Positions 22,799 through 35,914 are shown, numbered from the stretch's first letter. The stretch: 64,000 nt of DNA from Merluccius polli (GCA_030340625.1 JAOPHQ010005431.1:32501-96500); one strand, 5' to 3'. Translations and numbers: made by a program. Notes: generated by a model not told the origin, from the letters alone.

Positions 22799-23752
22799 CA
22801 GTGTTTCCCCTACTATGTATTCAGCAGTGGCGCAGCGCCACTGCTGGAAAATCAGCGCCACTGCAAAAATCTTCACATGATCGGTATTTAGCACAACTAC
22901 AACGTCATCTTGAAAACGGACCCGCTAGCCGCGGACCCGACCGCGCAGCACCCACCGCCGTCTACAATCGCTGTTAACAGCATGTTACAGCGGTAACAGC
23001 ATGTGTGTGTCCGAGAGGGCTGCTCTATTCGGACACATTACTATGAAGCCCCGGTGACGGTGTGGGAGTGCGGATGATAATAAAACAGCGGTAACAGCGA
23101 TTGTAGACGGCGGTGGGTGCTGCGCGGTCGGGTCCGCGGCTAGCGGGTCCGTTGCTGGCGGGCAATCGCGGCGAATTCTTAGATTACTCGCCAGAGTGGC
23201 GAGTGGTCTTCATAAATTATAGTCCTGCATTTTTCTTCCGGTGATTTGATGACGCGTCAAATCACCGTTACTGTAGCCGTTAAATTCTTTTCTTTTTTAT
23301 ATGGAGTTAGTACATTTGATGGCAGCACAGTCAACGTTATTCATGTGATGAAATATAGTGTTGGAGCATAGTGTTGTTTTTGGGTTCATTTCCCCTTTAA
23401 GACAACATTTTCAATATTTTTTGCCCCAATCAATTTCTACCAATAATGTAAATAAAAGCTTAAAATTAACACAAAAGAAAAACATGAGTAATCCTGTCTA
23501 AAATTATAAAATCAAGATTTCTGTTTCTGACCAGTTCAAGGTACGTGCTCCAATATTAAATCTGTTGATGGTATATCATATTTGTCTCAAAATGTCCATT
23601 TCTATCCACAAAACTTGCCAGAAGTTATGGTTTAAGGGGTTATTAAGGGGTTATTAAGGTGAATGCCCCCAGACCCCTGCGCGCCGCCGCGTGCGGCTTG
23701 CCTCCGTTACGTAACAGCACCACTGCTGGAAAAATTTCTAGGGGAAACACTG
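22799..23752. mobile_element. 954 bp foldback hAT-like transposon, non-autonomous
   Basis: The termini are inverted: CAGTGTTTCCCCTA at 22799 and its exact reverse complement ending at 23752. Both are followed inward by related sequence containing CAGCAGTGG. Such CAGTG termini are typical of hAT elements. Inside is a perfect 62 bp inverted repeat (22915-22976 against 23092-23153) around a 115 bp loop, and a second hairpin near 23239-23267 (11 bp arms CGGTGATTTGA). No transposase frame is seen. The flanks share only 5 bp (AGCAG), so a full 8 bp target duplication is not preserved or the ends need refining. Confidence 0.75.
22915..23153. repeat. perfect 62 bp inverted repeat, 115 bp loop
   Basis: Arms 22915-22976 and 23092-23153 are exact reverse complements, read base by base. 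They are GC-rich and contain CGCTAGCCGCGGACCCG. The lack of any mismatch implies a recent event or homogenisation between the arms. Confidence 0.9.
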
Positions 23753-23759
23753 AGCAGCA

Positions 23760-26455
23760 TTCAAATTCAACAATGGGGTAGATTTTGCACCAACTTCAAG
23801 ATAAGAAAATCATTTGTTATAGTGAAAAAAGAAATGTACAGATGTGAAGGAATACATTTGTCTCGGACAAAGGAGCAAAGTGTCACTAAGTCAAGATTTT
23901 CAGCACACTTGCTGTAATACCCCAAAAGGAAATATCACAGACATTCAAAAACGGCCAAGAATTGTTTGTTTGATTCCATATAATTGCACTGAATAAATGA
24001 TGCATGATGCACAGGCCAACACCAGTTGACAATCCTCTCCTTTGGATATACTGTAGGTTATATAATACTGACACCACTCACTGCACACAGCTTGCATGCT
24101 AAATAGGTCACTTGTACATTCACCATTAGCAGTATGTGTGTGTTATGTCTTATGCATTTTGCCTGAAAATTATTTTACTGCACAATCCCAGATAGTGAGG
24201 TGATATCAGCACACTGGAGGATATTTACCCCTCGACCTGGTTTTGAACTCAAGCAGAATTATAAAATAGGCTAGCTCTGTCCTTGTGGTTCCTCTGGGTT
24301 TTTAGTCCTGTTTATGGGCATAACTGCTGGCTTCTCATGCAGGGATGAAATGGCTGAGTGGTAGAGTCCAAGGCACTGATGTTGTTTAGGATCGTCTTTC
24401 AATTTCTAAAGGAAAAAAAAAAAAGGAAGCAAAGGGGTAAGTAAGTTGTGACATAACGCTTATCCACAAGCCTCTCAGGGATTTTTTGGTGGCTTCTGGG
24501 ACATGGACTCGACTGTCCCGGGGAATAATTGTCATAAAGTTAATGAACGGACGAGGCTCGCATCGAAACGGGCAATGAAAGTTGTCTGGGCTGGCGGGGC
24601 ACGGTAGTGAACGTAGAGCGTGCGCTAAATTATTCATTTCTAATTGGGGAAAAGGATGGAACTTACAAAAAAAAAGCCTGGAGCTCTCCTACGTGTGTTA
24701 TTGAAGAGCGGCAAGACAAGATTACAGAGTGAAACGAGGAGTCACATGAAGTGAAACGATGAAGCAATCAATAGGCAATAGGCCTAATTCATAGCTCGCG
24801 ATTACAGGTGCCAGGGATATGGGACATGGCTGCCAATAGCTATTACATACTAAGCACCGGGGGCCGCTTCTGCGGCACGAGTCATCATCATTTATGCATC
24901 CTTTGGTGATAGCCACTCGGCCATATGCCACTATACCACTCAGTAGGAATTGAAAATGTGACAATAAAACAACTATCTTTTTCCAAACATCTGTTATGTC
25001 ATGTTTCCCTGATAACACTAGCCTTAGTCATTCTGGCCCAGAGTGCTCCTGGTATTACCCCGACAAAACATATCCCTTGAGAAGTGCTGCTGTATCATTG
25101 AGTTCAAGTCCAAACTGCAGCCCTTCACCGATATTTGGAACACTTGAAATGTTTTATGTATTAATAGTTAGTATTTTTATTTATTCAACACCATTTTAAA
25201 CCAGTGCAGAACCAGGCCGCAAGGTTTGATCAAGGACTTTTGTCGGAGAATTGCCCTCCTATGAGGCTACCGCAAAGTACCTTTGAGCACGATGCGTATC
25301 TGAATGGCTGACTGGCCTTGTGCTCCAACCAGAGAAAACAGAAATGATGCTATGCATAACAAAAACAACAACACATGGTACCGTCTCTTTTAAAATGTTT
25401 CATTTAATTTTCCCATCCCCTGTTCATCCCCACATGTTGAAAGGCATATTTGACAGTGGCGCTATAAATTAAAATGTTAGGCGTAATGCCTTGTGTTATA
25501 TTATTAATTATTAAGTTAGTTGAGTAAACATGTCTCCTCTTACATCTCTTTTTTGGGGTTGCTTGTGTCTCAAACCATGAAACTATCGAAAAAAATAAAT
25601 ACATTGAACAGAATGAATTAATTTAATATTTGGCTGTGATTCCAAAGACTGAATCTGCCATATTTTCCCCGCTCACCAAAAATAGAAAAAAAAGAACAAA
25701 AAAAAAAACAATGGTTGAAAAAAATAGCCTGATTTCAAATGAAAAGAGTGATTTTCTGTTGTAATACAGAAAATTCACCCCGTATCCTCCCTCAATCCCC
25801 CTGTTGAGGGAGAAAAGTCGACTGGCAAATGAAAGAATCTTCTTTGAAACTGGGCACTAAGCCATCCACAATGGCGGTTGGCTCTACCAACCCTGAGGAT
25901 TCAAGCGTTTTCTTTTTTCTTTTTATGTTTGGCTCACAGGAGACGCAGAAAGGCTTCATTCAAGACTGGCGAAGGAGGCTGACTTGTCAAACATAGCAAT
26001 TAACCTACGGCAAAAGATTTTCTTTTTATTTGGATTCTGGATTTGTCACAGAAGAGAAGTCGAACTCCTTAGCTGTCGTTTGGTTCAAGTTCGCCCAAAG
26101 ACAAAAGGGAAAAAAAGGCTTTAGAAACTCAGGGGGTTTAAATAAAGTTTCGAACACATTGTAAGATGTGAAATGCAATAACAGCTAACCTAAAAAGGAA
26201 CACAAATTGTTTTGTGCCGATGAGAGATTCAAGGACTCAAGTCTCCCTCTCGGTCTGGATAAGACATGGTCCAGGCCCAGGTTAATATTCCAACTCTGTC
26301 CCATGTTAATGTAATGCAACATCTTAGGCAAGCATCTTAACCTCAGGACAACTTTACCATCCCTGATTAATGATGTTGTACCAGGTCACACAGTGAGCAT
26401 CTGGTGCCGTCTGTTCACAAAGCAAACACACCACAGGGAGCCAACACAAAGGCTT
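23760..26455. other. intergenic DNA without recognisable gene
   Basis: AT-rich, few repeats, short open frames only. The segment around 25930-26060 is repeat-free and holds CAATTAACC and GGCTGACTTGTCAA, so it could be regulatory. Confidence 0.35.
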
Positions 26456-26458
26456 GGT

Positions 26459-26512
26459 GCCCCCCCCCCCCCCCGGATACAAAAGAGAGAGAGAGAGAGG
26501 GGGGGGGGGGGT
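26459..26512 (+). repeat. poly-C, (GA)n and poly-G cluster
   Basis: C run at about 26460-26474, (GA)n to about 26499, then a G run. Confidence 0.88.
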
Positions 26513-26514
26513 TT

Positions 26515-28320
26515 AAGGTGTACATAGTTTTACATAGTACACAGCGTGGACCATGTTTAGCAATGCTCCTCTTCACTTCTCTCGTGCCCCTCGAACAACG
26601 CCGTCATTAACCTTCAGTTAGTTTTTTATCTGATGGCAAAGCCCAGTGGTGCGGTGACTCATTCTGCTTAATAACAGCCTCTATCTGAAATGAGGAATAG
26701 CAAGAGAGAGCCAATCGGCAGCGAGCATATCCTTGACTCATTAAGAGTGGAGCTGGTGGCGTGTATCTTAACAGTTTGCTGACTCATAGTAGTGGAAAAT
26801 CGGTTTAGGTAGCAGTGTTTGAAAAAAGAAAGAGTAGCAAATGGGTAATTGAAACTAATTAAGAGGAATACAGTTCCCATTTCAGCTAAAGCTAACATTT
26901 TAGGGTCGGTATAGTCATCAAAAGTTATCCAGCATCCTTTTCAGCTACTTGGGTGCCAAAGCCTGAGCATGAGTGTCACAGGAAGTAATACAAGGCCCAT
27001 TTTCCAATTCATCTCTTACATCCTGACTTCCTGCCAGGTGTGAAGAAGGGGAATGTCACCTTAGCGAACAAGGTGCACTTCCAGACTGTTTCAGATAGCC
27101 AACTGCCTGGCTGAAACAGGGGTGTACATCTACAGTTTGTCACGCACGGAGGCATTACTCAGCAGTCCTTTCTTGCCCGTGGACGTGGATGAAACTACAA
27201 GCTAGGGTAATGGTTGCAGGCAGGCAGCCACACCAAATTGCAATTATGAATCACACTCCTTGTTCAAGTGGATTTGTGTTAAATGACATGCGTTGTTTTA
27301 AACGTGTGAAAGGAGTGCAGAGGGCTGCACTGCTGTGGTTGATAGGCTCCATTGTGGTATTTAACTGTCAAATTCTAAAAGTGGATAGATCCACTTTGAG
27401 CACAGCTTTCATTTTGGCAAATGAAATGTTATGGAAACAAAATTGTAAAACATGACAAATTCAACGGGTCACATCCTTATTAGTCACAATGATGATGAAT
27501 TGATAAACTGTAACCCCACTCATTTATCTGACGTTAATCAGTTTATAATAGATGCCAGAGCAATTATTTTGGCAGCGCATTCATGTTGTTGGAATCGGAC
27601 AAAACTTCCCATTCAATATTTGCCTGCGAGACGTAACAATAGGCCTATATATCCATCATTGCTCACTACTTGTATGTAGTAATTAGAGCCATCCAAGTGG
27701 ATTCATCATGTTGGTGAGTGATTTGAAAAACACATGAACATTCGACATATGTTAGGCCTTCATAATGACACTAGCAAGGGGCTGAGGAAATAAAAGACAA
27801 CCTTTACACTGAATGCAACATAATATGTAAATGACAATCTACGCTTACATCATGCTCACACTCGGAGAACATATTTTTGGCCCGTCCTTTTATGACATTG
27901 AATAAGCTAAATATAGGCAGCCCAAGAACCCAGATTATTGCTATGGAGCATGAGAAAGCGCAAGTGATAGATATAGGACGTCAAGTGAGTTGGCAGGAGA
28001 CCTCATAGAAAGTCCTAGAAGGCCCTCCTTTGGGAGTAACTGCCAAACAGTCCATACCGCTTGCCTTACCGCCTCCTTTGCCCGTCTAGCATAGCGGTAA
28101 AATGTGTTTTAAAGGTTACACAAGTAAAGCACACAAGATGATGACTCTCAGATAAAAAAAAGAAGCAAATATTATATATAATATTAAAGTGTCGAGTTTA
28201 TTGTGCTGTAGCAAAAATAGGAAAAAGGAAAATCTGATGGCATTTATATCATTCAGATTTTCCAATTATATTTTTGCATAACATCCCCCACCATTAATTT
28301 TCTGCATCACTTAAAATAAC
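26515..28320. other. intergenic DNA without recognisable gene
   Basis: No domain-bearing open frame, repeat array or RNA gene recognised. Confidence 0.4.
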
Positions 28321-28326
28321 GCTATA

Positions 28327-28393
28327 ATCACACACACACACACACACGCTGACATACAATACAATACACACACACACACAAACACACACATAA
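28327..28393 (+). repeat. (CA)n microsatellite
   Basis: Two (CA)n blocks separated by CGCTGACATACAATACAATA. Confidence 0.88.
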
Positions 28394-29224
28394 TTACTGA
28401 TCTAACGAAACAAGGGAGATAGGAGGGGCGTGGCTTTGGGACCTGATTAAAAGACAGGTGAATTCATTAACTGATTACTCCTCACTTATAAAAGTTTGTG
28501 GCACAATAAAAGGCGCACTCCTACGCTCATATCTGCTACTTCGAACAGTCTTGCATTACCCCTTATAACAACAATGTATAAAAACTGCATCACAAGACCA
28601 AGCCTTGGTAGGAAAGCTATAGCTTTTGAATTGACCCACTGTGGACTCACTGTCCCCTGCAATGTGACTGGGCGACTGAACAAAATGAGCAAACAGAATA
28701 AATGTTTAATGTCCGCCGGGGGCAGAGATCCTTTCCTCTCAAGGTCAACCTTTACCACCAGTCCACCATCTCCCCAACCAATCACATTCCCGCCACACTC
28801 ATATCCGCCATCTACTTTTCTATGCTCCAAAATGATGGGCCCACTCGAAGAACATGAACATTAAAATACAAAAAAATAACAACAGATAAACGCTTTCCCC
28901 TCATTTCATTGAGTTAATATAAAGTCGAGAGAAACTTGTTTGAAAAAAAACAAAAAAAAGTTTTTTCTCCGATCCACTTTGGCTTATCTCACACGCTCCT
29001 AAAATGAGGTTGTGGTGGCTTGCATGACGCTTTATCTTTTAATGGTGGCAGTCGGCAGCTAGCTCACTGCATCTCCATGGATGGGTTCACTCAGGCTCAT
29101 CCTTCTGGGCAATCCGGTGGGGAATTGTAAATGGTGGTTCGGCAAACCTTACACAATATTTCCAAATCAATTATGTGTCTGTTGTTTTGACCATTGTTAA
29201 TTAGGGAGGAATGTAAATGAGGGT

Positions 29225-29400
29225 AGTGTGGGCCAGATAGTGTAGTGTAAGTGGGGAGGGCCTGGGTTTGATCCCCGATGTCCAGAGTCTACCTGTAGGC
29301 ATCCCTGAGCAAGATGCTCTCACCCCTACTTGCAGCTCAATGACTTGCATCTGTATTCACTGCAAGTCGCTTTGGATCAAACTCTGCTGCTAAATTATTA
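29225..29400 (+). mobile_element. tRNA-derived SINE fragment
   Basis: GGGCCTGGGTTTGATCCCCG resembles a tRNA B box (GGTTCGATCCC). It is followed by CATCCCTGAGCAAGATGCTC and CACCCCTACTTGCAGCTCAA, and a tail with AAGTCGCTTTGGATCAAACT then CTGCTAAAT. This is the word order of a common fish SINE ending in GCTTTGGATAAAAGCGTCTG. Diverged relatives are at 41425-41600 and 43270-43335. Confidence 0.65.
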
Positions 29401-29404
29401 AATA

Positions 29405-30640
29405 ATAAAATATGTTTTCCCATTAACGGGGATGCACAGTACATCAGAGAAGGCAAAACATCAATTATGATGACACACTTTATACGTGCAGGAATATCAT
29501 TTGAGGTGGTATCCCTCAAATCATAGGGTGAGGACACTTGATAATTAGCAGATAGGATGCATTATGAATAATCCCGGAAATTATCCTAAGAAATATGAAA
29601 GCCAGCATAAGGCCGGCCCCCTTTTCTTCCCACAGATCCTGCACATCTGTAGACGAGACACACATCTGGGGAAACCCTACAAAGGTACTTCATCCCATAA
29701 ATATTTTAATAGCTCATTTGAGCCGCCGCGCAAGCTACATCATTTCTTACATCCCCTGTGACATTTTCAACTGTGCTCCCCCAGCGAGATGGGACAAAAG
29801 ATCACGGCTGGTGCGTTTTACAAATAGATGATTAGAATAGAGAATTGAACGGACGGATGATTCAGCCGTTTTCCATCAATCCATCGTTTTTAATGAGCTG
29901 AACAACACTTCTCTTTCAGTGTTCCAGAGAACGACCCACTTACGGTGTCAAAATGAATTGTTCTTTACATTTGCTAAATGACAACCTAGGCTTGGATGTG
30001 ATGGGAGGAACAACTTTTATAGTGTATTAAATACAATAAAATAAAAGGACTTCACATTACTTTGCTCTCACTCTTCGGTGGGTGGTAATGAGTAGGCCTA
30101 CAGCAAACACGTTGAGAGAGCTTTCTTTTCTGACTGGAGGCGATTCTTAGGAAAAGTCGATAGCGCGGGACGCTTATCTCAATAGAAAATAGACTCCAAC
30201 TAACCAAATAAAAATTCTTATTTTGCTGTGGAAGAAAAAAAAGACGAGGCAAAGTTCCTGGCCATGGCAAGCGAATCTGTTCTTTTTTTTTTGCTCAGCG
30301 ATAACCAAGTTTACTGGTTTTAATATATCTTTACCTCATTAAGGTAAAGGTTATTGGCTCATTTCTTTTCTTGTTCTTCTTTTTCTTAGTTTTCTCTCTT
30401 TGGATCTATGGATCCCGCCCCCCTGTGCTCCAATCTCATTTGTAGTGCTTGCTAAGCTCTGGCCCAATTTAGGGTGGTACTGGACCGTCTCCTACATTAG
30501 GGCTAAATCATCCATTTGATTGCAGCAGGCGTAATTGGAAATGATTCCCATAATGTCTTTCCAAAATAGCAATTAAGAGCAGCGAAGCCGTGGCAACTGG
30601 GGAAAGACCACGTCGAGAAGTGAGTGAGCAAGGGTGAAAA
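29405..30640. other. intergenic DNA, candidate conserved stretch near 30500-30620
   Basis: No gene recognised. 30500-30620 is repeat-free, with GCGTAATTGGAAATGATTCC and AGCAATTAAGAGCAGCG, which look like homeodomain-type sites. Confidence 0.3.
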
Positions 30641-30647
30641 TAACGAC

Positions 30648-30649
<2 letters not shown>

Positions 30650-30697
<48 letters not shown>
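30650..30697 (+). repeat. (GA)n microsatellite
   Basis: About 22 GA units. Confidence 0.93.
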
Positions 30698-30701
<4 letters not shown>

Positions 30702-30874
30702 AGAGGAGTTGTGAGGGGCCAGCCAAGCAGCAATTGCTCTGCACAGTTGAGCAGTGGAGATAAGCCGCAGAGCAGATGCTTGCATATCAAGTTGTTGCAT
30801 TTGATGCCACATCCCTGAGTGCTGACTCACTGAGTTGCAGATCGGCAGGAGGACTGGGAATGCATGTTTTGTAT

Positions 30875-31005
30875 TTGTGTGTGTATTTGTTTATGTGTGT
30901 GTGTGTGTGCTTTTAGGTTTGTGCGAGCACATTCATGTGTGTGTATGTGTGACAGGCAGAGAGAGACTTTTAAGTGTTTGTGTTTGCACACTTGTGTGCA
31001 CACTA
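30875..31005 (+). repeat. degenerate (GT)n
   Basis: GT-rich interrupted repeat with GTGTATTTGT words. Confidence 0.75.
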
Positions 31006-31841
31006 GTGCGGACTTCAGATGCATCAGGACAACCCCTTCTTTCCAAAGGTGTGCCGTGGGGTGGATCCTGAAGACAAAGGGATGTGTCTTCCAGGGGACC
31101 CGTGTCCACATTATTAACCTGGCTCAGTCTCTGTGACACGGGGAGACGGAGGGTATTCATCCCGCGTGTGGCTGTGTGACCGGTGGGGCCGCTGAAAAGA
31201 GAGAGGTTCAGGGAGACGGCACACGGGAATGATAAAGAGCCGACTGAAAATGGATATGTAGCAGCACAGCGTCGTGGATGTCTTCTCAGCGGGACAGGGA
31301 ATGTAAGGCTACTTAGTATGCAGCATTGAAGTAGTTCTTCTGTCCTGTAATACTGCAATTCAATTAGAAAAAAAAGCGAAATTCGTGTATGCGTCAGCGA
31401 ATTTGAATTTTTTTAATTTATTTTTTGTCAATGTGGTACCATTTCACTATCCATTCCAGTTCCACTTTTTCATGTTTTTCATCCTTGGTTGCACAAACAT
31501 CACAGTGTCATCCTCCACATTCAATTTTTCACCCCCACCCCATATTCTGTCAGCAGCATTAATGCGACCGATTTTGGTTTTGCTCCATGTTCAATTTTCA
31601 CTGCCGTCAACAAGTTCTGGAAGCTGCTACTTTTCCCATTAAAATATCATTTTCAGGATTAGTCACGCATGCCGAAAAGAAAAAGAAAATATTGCTGATC
31701 TCTGAATAACAGTTTAGTTGAAAATAGGAATATTTAGAGGGATTTTCAAACCAAAACCCCTCTAATATCACTAATGTAGAGTTGCCTGTTTTAAATTGAT
31801 GGTAGAATAATCTCCAATACAATAGAATGAAGAATAAGTAA

Positions 31842-31959
31842 GGGATAATCCACTACAAGGTGTGCATGTATTGGAAAATAATGGACGACGCGGGGGCAAA
31901 CCCCCTCCAGCGAAGTGCATTATTTTTCGATACATGCACACCTCGACGTGGATTATCCC
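31842..31959. mobile_element. MITE-like 118 bp foldback
   Basis: Arms 31842-31883 and 31918-31959 are reverse complements at 37 of 42 positions. They begin GGGATAATCCAC and contain AGGTGTGCATGTAT. The centre reads GGACGACGCGGGGGCAAACC. Flanks ATAAG also pair. This is the form of a small inverted-repeat transposon. The superfamily is not recognised, and no clear target duplication was found. Confidence 0.6.
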
Positions 31960-32032
31960 GCTTATACCATGGCCACTTGCAAATCGTTAAAAATGTAAGG
32001 GTGGCCCTTCCCCCCACACTTTAGAGCTGGCT

Positions 32033-32286
32033 GAGTCCTCACTACCGACTCCTCACTACCAAGTCCTCACTACAGAGTCCTCACTACTGAATCTGCACTA
32101 CCGAGTCCTCACTACTGGGTCCTCACTACCGGGTCCTCACTACTGGGTCCTCACTACTGGGTCCTCACTACCGGGTCCTCACTACCGCTCCTCACTACTG
32201 GGTCCTCACTACCGGGTCCACACTACCGAGTCCTCACTACTGGGTCCTCACTACAGAGTCCTCCTCACTACAGAGTCCTCACTACC
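32033..32286 (+). repeat. 14-15 bp minisatellite (GTCCTCACTACCGG)
   Basis: About 17 copies of TCCTCACTACYGRG with single-base variants and one CTCCTCACTAC indel. Confidence 0.95.
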
Positions 32287-32445
32287 ACCACGGTGGGTTA
32301 GGACTCCTTAACATAACCTGATTGCCACTCAGAGAAGGGAGGTGAATGTGGGCCTCGGAGGAGAGACCCTGAATGGTGGGACAGGAGTGGGGGTGAGTAG
32401 TCATGGAGCGGTAATTAGACAGGAAGTGGATGAGAACCAGAGGGG

Positions 32446-32447
<2 letters not shown>

Positions 32448-32490
<43 letters not shown>
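32448..32490 (+). repeat. (GT)n microsatellite
   Basis: About 20 GT units. Confidence 0.92.
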
Positions 32491-32494
<4 letters not shown>

Positions 32495-33480
32495 TGAGAC
32501 TGTATGTGGGACAGACAGACATAATCATTGCACAATAATACATCATGTTCTCTTGCTCTCTTTCCATGCTATTCTATTCTAACAACCAGCTGGACATGAT
32601 GAGCTGATGGCCGGATGGATCTGACCTCTAGTAATGTGACCTCAGGTAATGAATAGCCATTGTCTAATAACAGCTTAGCGACAGCAGGTCATGCAGGCTG
32701 GTTAGATCTTGTTAACTTTCACCGCCAGCACATTGGACTCTAATGTTCTGGAACAGACTAGGTGTCTTTTTGTATTGAATTAAGTTAAATTAATGTACCA
32801 TATGCTACCTGATGAGATGTTTAATATTCATACAAAGTATTTTGTTTTAAAAAAAAAGAGGTTTGCATGGTGAGACATTCATTTAACAATGAACATAAAA
32901 TTGTAATTCAACAACATGCAAATAATCTTGTTGACTATTATAATACCAAGGGTTACTGGGTTCATGTGTGGTATTTTTTTAAAATAATGATTTCCATATA
33001 TTGCATCATTCCATTATGAATGATATCATGGCAATCCTGATTTTCATTTAATCATTTATTCACTTTTTTCTAACTCCTCCAACATTTCCTCCTCTATTTT
33101 TTGATGTCTTCTAAATTGATTCTGAAAAATGTATGTACAGACACTTAAATAAGATGTCTACATCTGTCTGTCTGGCTCAGTGAGACCATTTATCTTGCTT
33201 GAATGGCAAAACCAACAGAATGTACCAAGCCCAAGTCCTCTCCGGTGTGTGTGTGTGTGTGTCCATGCATGTGTGTGTCTCTGTGCACACTAGTACATTA
33301 GCATTTGCCTGTGTGTGTCCTAAAGTTTCAAAGACACATCGAGATGCTCACGACATACATCACTTTGACATTATCACTCACTTAGATTTATACTCACATC
33401 AATAAGCAGGCAACGTGTACAGCTGCATAAGCTCAGCCTTCCACTCTTGACAGGTCATTAAATGTATGTTTTAGAGGACA
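32495..33480. other. intergenic DNA, one short (GT)n
   Basis: AT-rich unique sequence with a short (GT)n at about 33244-33262. No gene recognised. Confidence 0.4.
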
Positions 33481-33481
33481 G

Positions 33482-33483
<2 letters not shown>

Positions 33484-33573
<90 letters not shown>
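33484..33573 (+). repeat. (CA)n microsatellite, 90 bp
   Basis: Uninterrupted CA from about 33484 to 33573. Confidence 0.95.
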
Positions 33574-33576
<3 letters not shown>

Positions 33577-34169
33577 TGCAGATGGGGTGTAGACAGAAAT
33601 AAACCTCATGACAGTCATAACAGTTCTGCCAAGATGGAACCATTGTCAAGATGTAGACATAATTATTGAAATATCAATTATTGCTAAAATTATAACAAAT
33701 AGAAGACATTTTATCGTTCAGGTCTGCTGAACACGGCTTCATGGCAATTTGTTTGAGGTGTAATATATGAAGGCCTTGGACTCACTTAGAATCATGTCGC
33801 CGTCTATGAATATTCACGAATATGAATATTTTGGCTTCGGGGAACATGATGGAAGGGTTGTTTTAATAATGTATTACAAATGATGGTGCAGTCTTTAAAT
33901 ATGAGAATTACACATTTCACATATCCACTTTTTTTTTTAGCAGCTCAGCTCCACAAAACATATATTAATATAAAAGACCACATCAGCACATATAGACCAT
34001 AACACATGGCACTGTAATGACATGTGGAGGATTTTCTGTCAGAAAACGACGATGGCAACTTGCTTGTTGGTTCACCTGGGCTTGACAGAGATTAATAGCA
34101 CTTCATTATTCAGTGAATTATTATTATTATTATTGTCATCGGCAAAAACAACGATTTTTGACCAAGCTT

Positions 34170-34560
34170 TGATGGCAACCTGAACGTGCTGAGACAGCAC
34201 AGTGGCGGGCCGGCGGACTAGACAGGTGGCTGGCTACCTTAACCCCTCTTTTGTCCACTGTTACAGAGGGAGCTCATAGCAGATTCAGCGGCAGATGCAG
34301 GGGTCAATGTTCCTGCTCGGTACTTTATTGTAGAGGCTGAATGGGTTTACGGTACGCTCTGTTGAAGGCTGAGCTAAAGTCGATAAGGAGAAGATGCAGC
34401 CGTAGCTGCCGGGTGGGGGGGGGGGGTCTTCAGGTGCTGTGCAGTGGGTGGTGGTAAAGGGTAAGATTGATGTTGTTGTCAAATGATTTATTGGTTTTGG
34501 TATGGGTCCATCGGCAGAATGCTAGGTGGTCCTCTCACACGGGGGAGAGGATACCTGCGT
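34170..34560 (-). mobile_element. LINE reverse-transcriptase fragment (CR1/L2/Rex1-like)
   Basis: On the minus strand a frame reads LLLIDFSSAFNRAYRKP, the RT motif usually seen as LFIDFSSAFNTI in CR1/L2-type LINEs. Just upstream another frame reads KTNKSFDNNINLTLYHH, like the RSTDDAINLTLHH block that precedes it. Frames change between blocks and stops occur, so this is a dead fragment. Confidence 0.65.
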
Positions 34561-34599
34561 CAAAGACCTCCAAATCACACTGAAGACGGTTGCCGGGTA

Positions 34600-35250
34600 T
34601 TCAATTATGATCATCATTAATTGGATATTAATTTAAAATGCGTGTATTGGAACCGACAATCTGTAATTGAGGCATGGACTGTCTTCCACCCGACCTATAG
34701 CAAGGTTGCAAAGAGCAAATATATTGAACAAATCAAACCTGGGGGAGAATACTAAATATTTCTCTATAAAATCAATTTGTTTAGTCGCTTAGAAAGCATA
34801 GATGGAAAGTTATAAATAGATGCCGTGTGGCCCTTGTTCTCCATGTCTAATTATTAGGTATTACACATAAAAGATTGGTGGATTTTATTGGAGTCACTTG
34901 GCAGTTGGAAAGTTGGAAGTGCAAAATTATTTGGCAGGCGGCTGTATGCACCAATTTGAATCAATTAATTTTGTGTTAGCGTCAACACTGTAATTATAGG
35001 CCTACTATAAAATGAACAATTTGTTCATTTTAATTTTAGATTTCAGAAACTGTTTAATGAAATTATTCTAAAAGGTCTTTGTGCTGATTAAATATTGTGT
35101 GAGTACAAGATGTGAATGTATTCATGAATTCATATTTTGATGCAAGACGGAAACGCACGGTATTGTTTCATGACTTTATAAATGCCAAACATATCAACTA
35201 AATAATTTCAGGCGAGAAAATAATAACTCCCGTTATTCCCGAAAATTCAA
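34600..35250. other. unique AT-rich DNA, candidate conserved element
   Basis: Repeat-free, with many homeodomain-type words: TCTAATTATTAGG, ATTTGAATCAATTAATTTTG, CTGTAATTATAGG. No coding character. Confidence 0.35.
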
Positions 35251-35914
35251 TTATTTTGAATTGTGAAACAATTGCGGCCCTGAATCTGACTGTAAGTGGT
35301 AGCAAAATAGACTCGAACAGAGCAGCCTACTACTTTAGTCTTTAGCGTTTCTGCACGCGTCCAACATGAGGGGTTTGAAGAGTCATGGTGAAGATGGCAG
35401 CCTCCAGGGATGATGAGAAAGTAGGGACATGGTAGGCCCATTGACTTATTGTCATCATCATATACTCCTAGGACTACTCATTTCATAATTCTAACCCTAA
35501 CCCATACAGAAAATTCTACATTATCTATTATATATTTTTTTACCATTTTTTTAACATGAAATGCACTGACTGACACTCAAATGATTAACAACATTAAGAT
35601 TAATTATCCTTGTCTGACTTTTTCAAATGGTAGTCCTTCACAGCTGAAGCCACTAAAACCACACGGAAAGCCCCGCTGCTGTTCAAACCTATTCTTCCCA
35701 ACATAAATGGCGTCAAGCTGTCGTGAATCACCGCAATACGAGTCGAGTAGCAGCATGCTGCTGGTTCTCGTGAAAATTCCCGGGCCCTGGGCGTCAGACT
35801 CGCTCTGGCTGGTGGTAAACGCGTTGAACCGCCATTTTGATGTTATGTTAGTTTAGTGCATGGCTGGACCTTTTTTGCTGTGTTAGCACTTACCGCAGCT
35901 GTGTTAAAACCATT

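Noticed and set aside
24335..24400. tRNA-Leu-like words (TGGCTGAGTGGTAGAGTCCA, AAGGCACTGATG)
   Set aside because: No acceptor stem pairing or B box that closes a cloverleaf; more like a decayed SINE head.
28486..28864. Overlapping 114-122 codon frames on both strands
   Set aside because: No domain, biased composition or splice structure. Opposed frames of similar length suggest chance.
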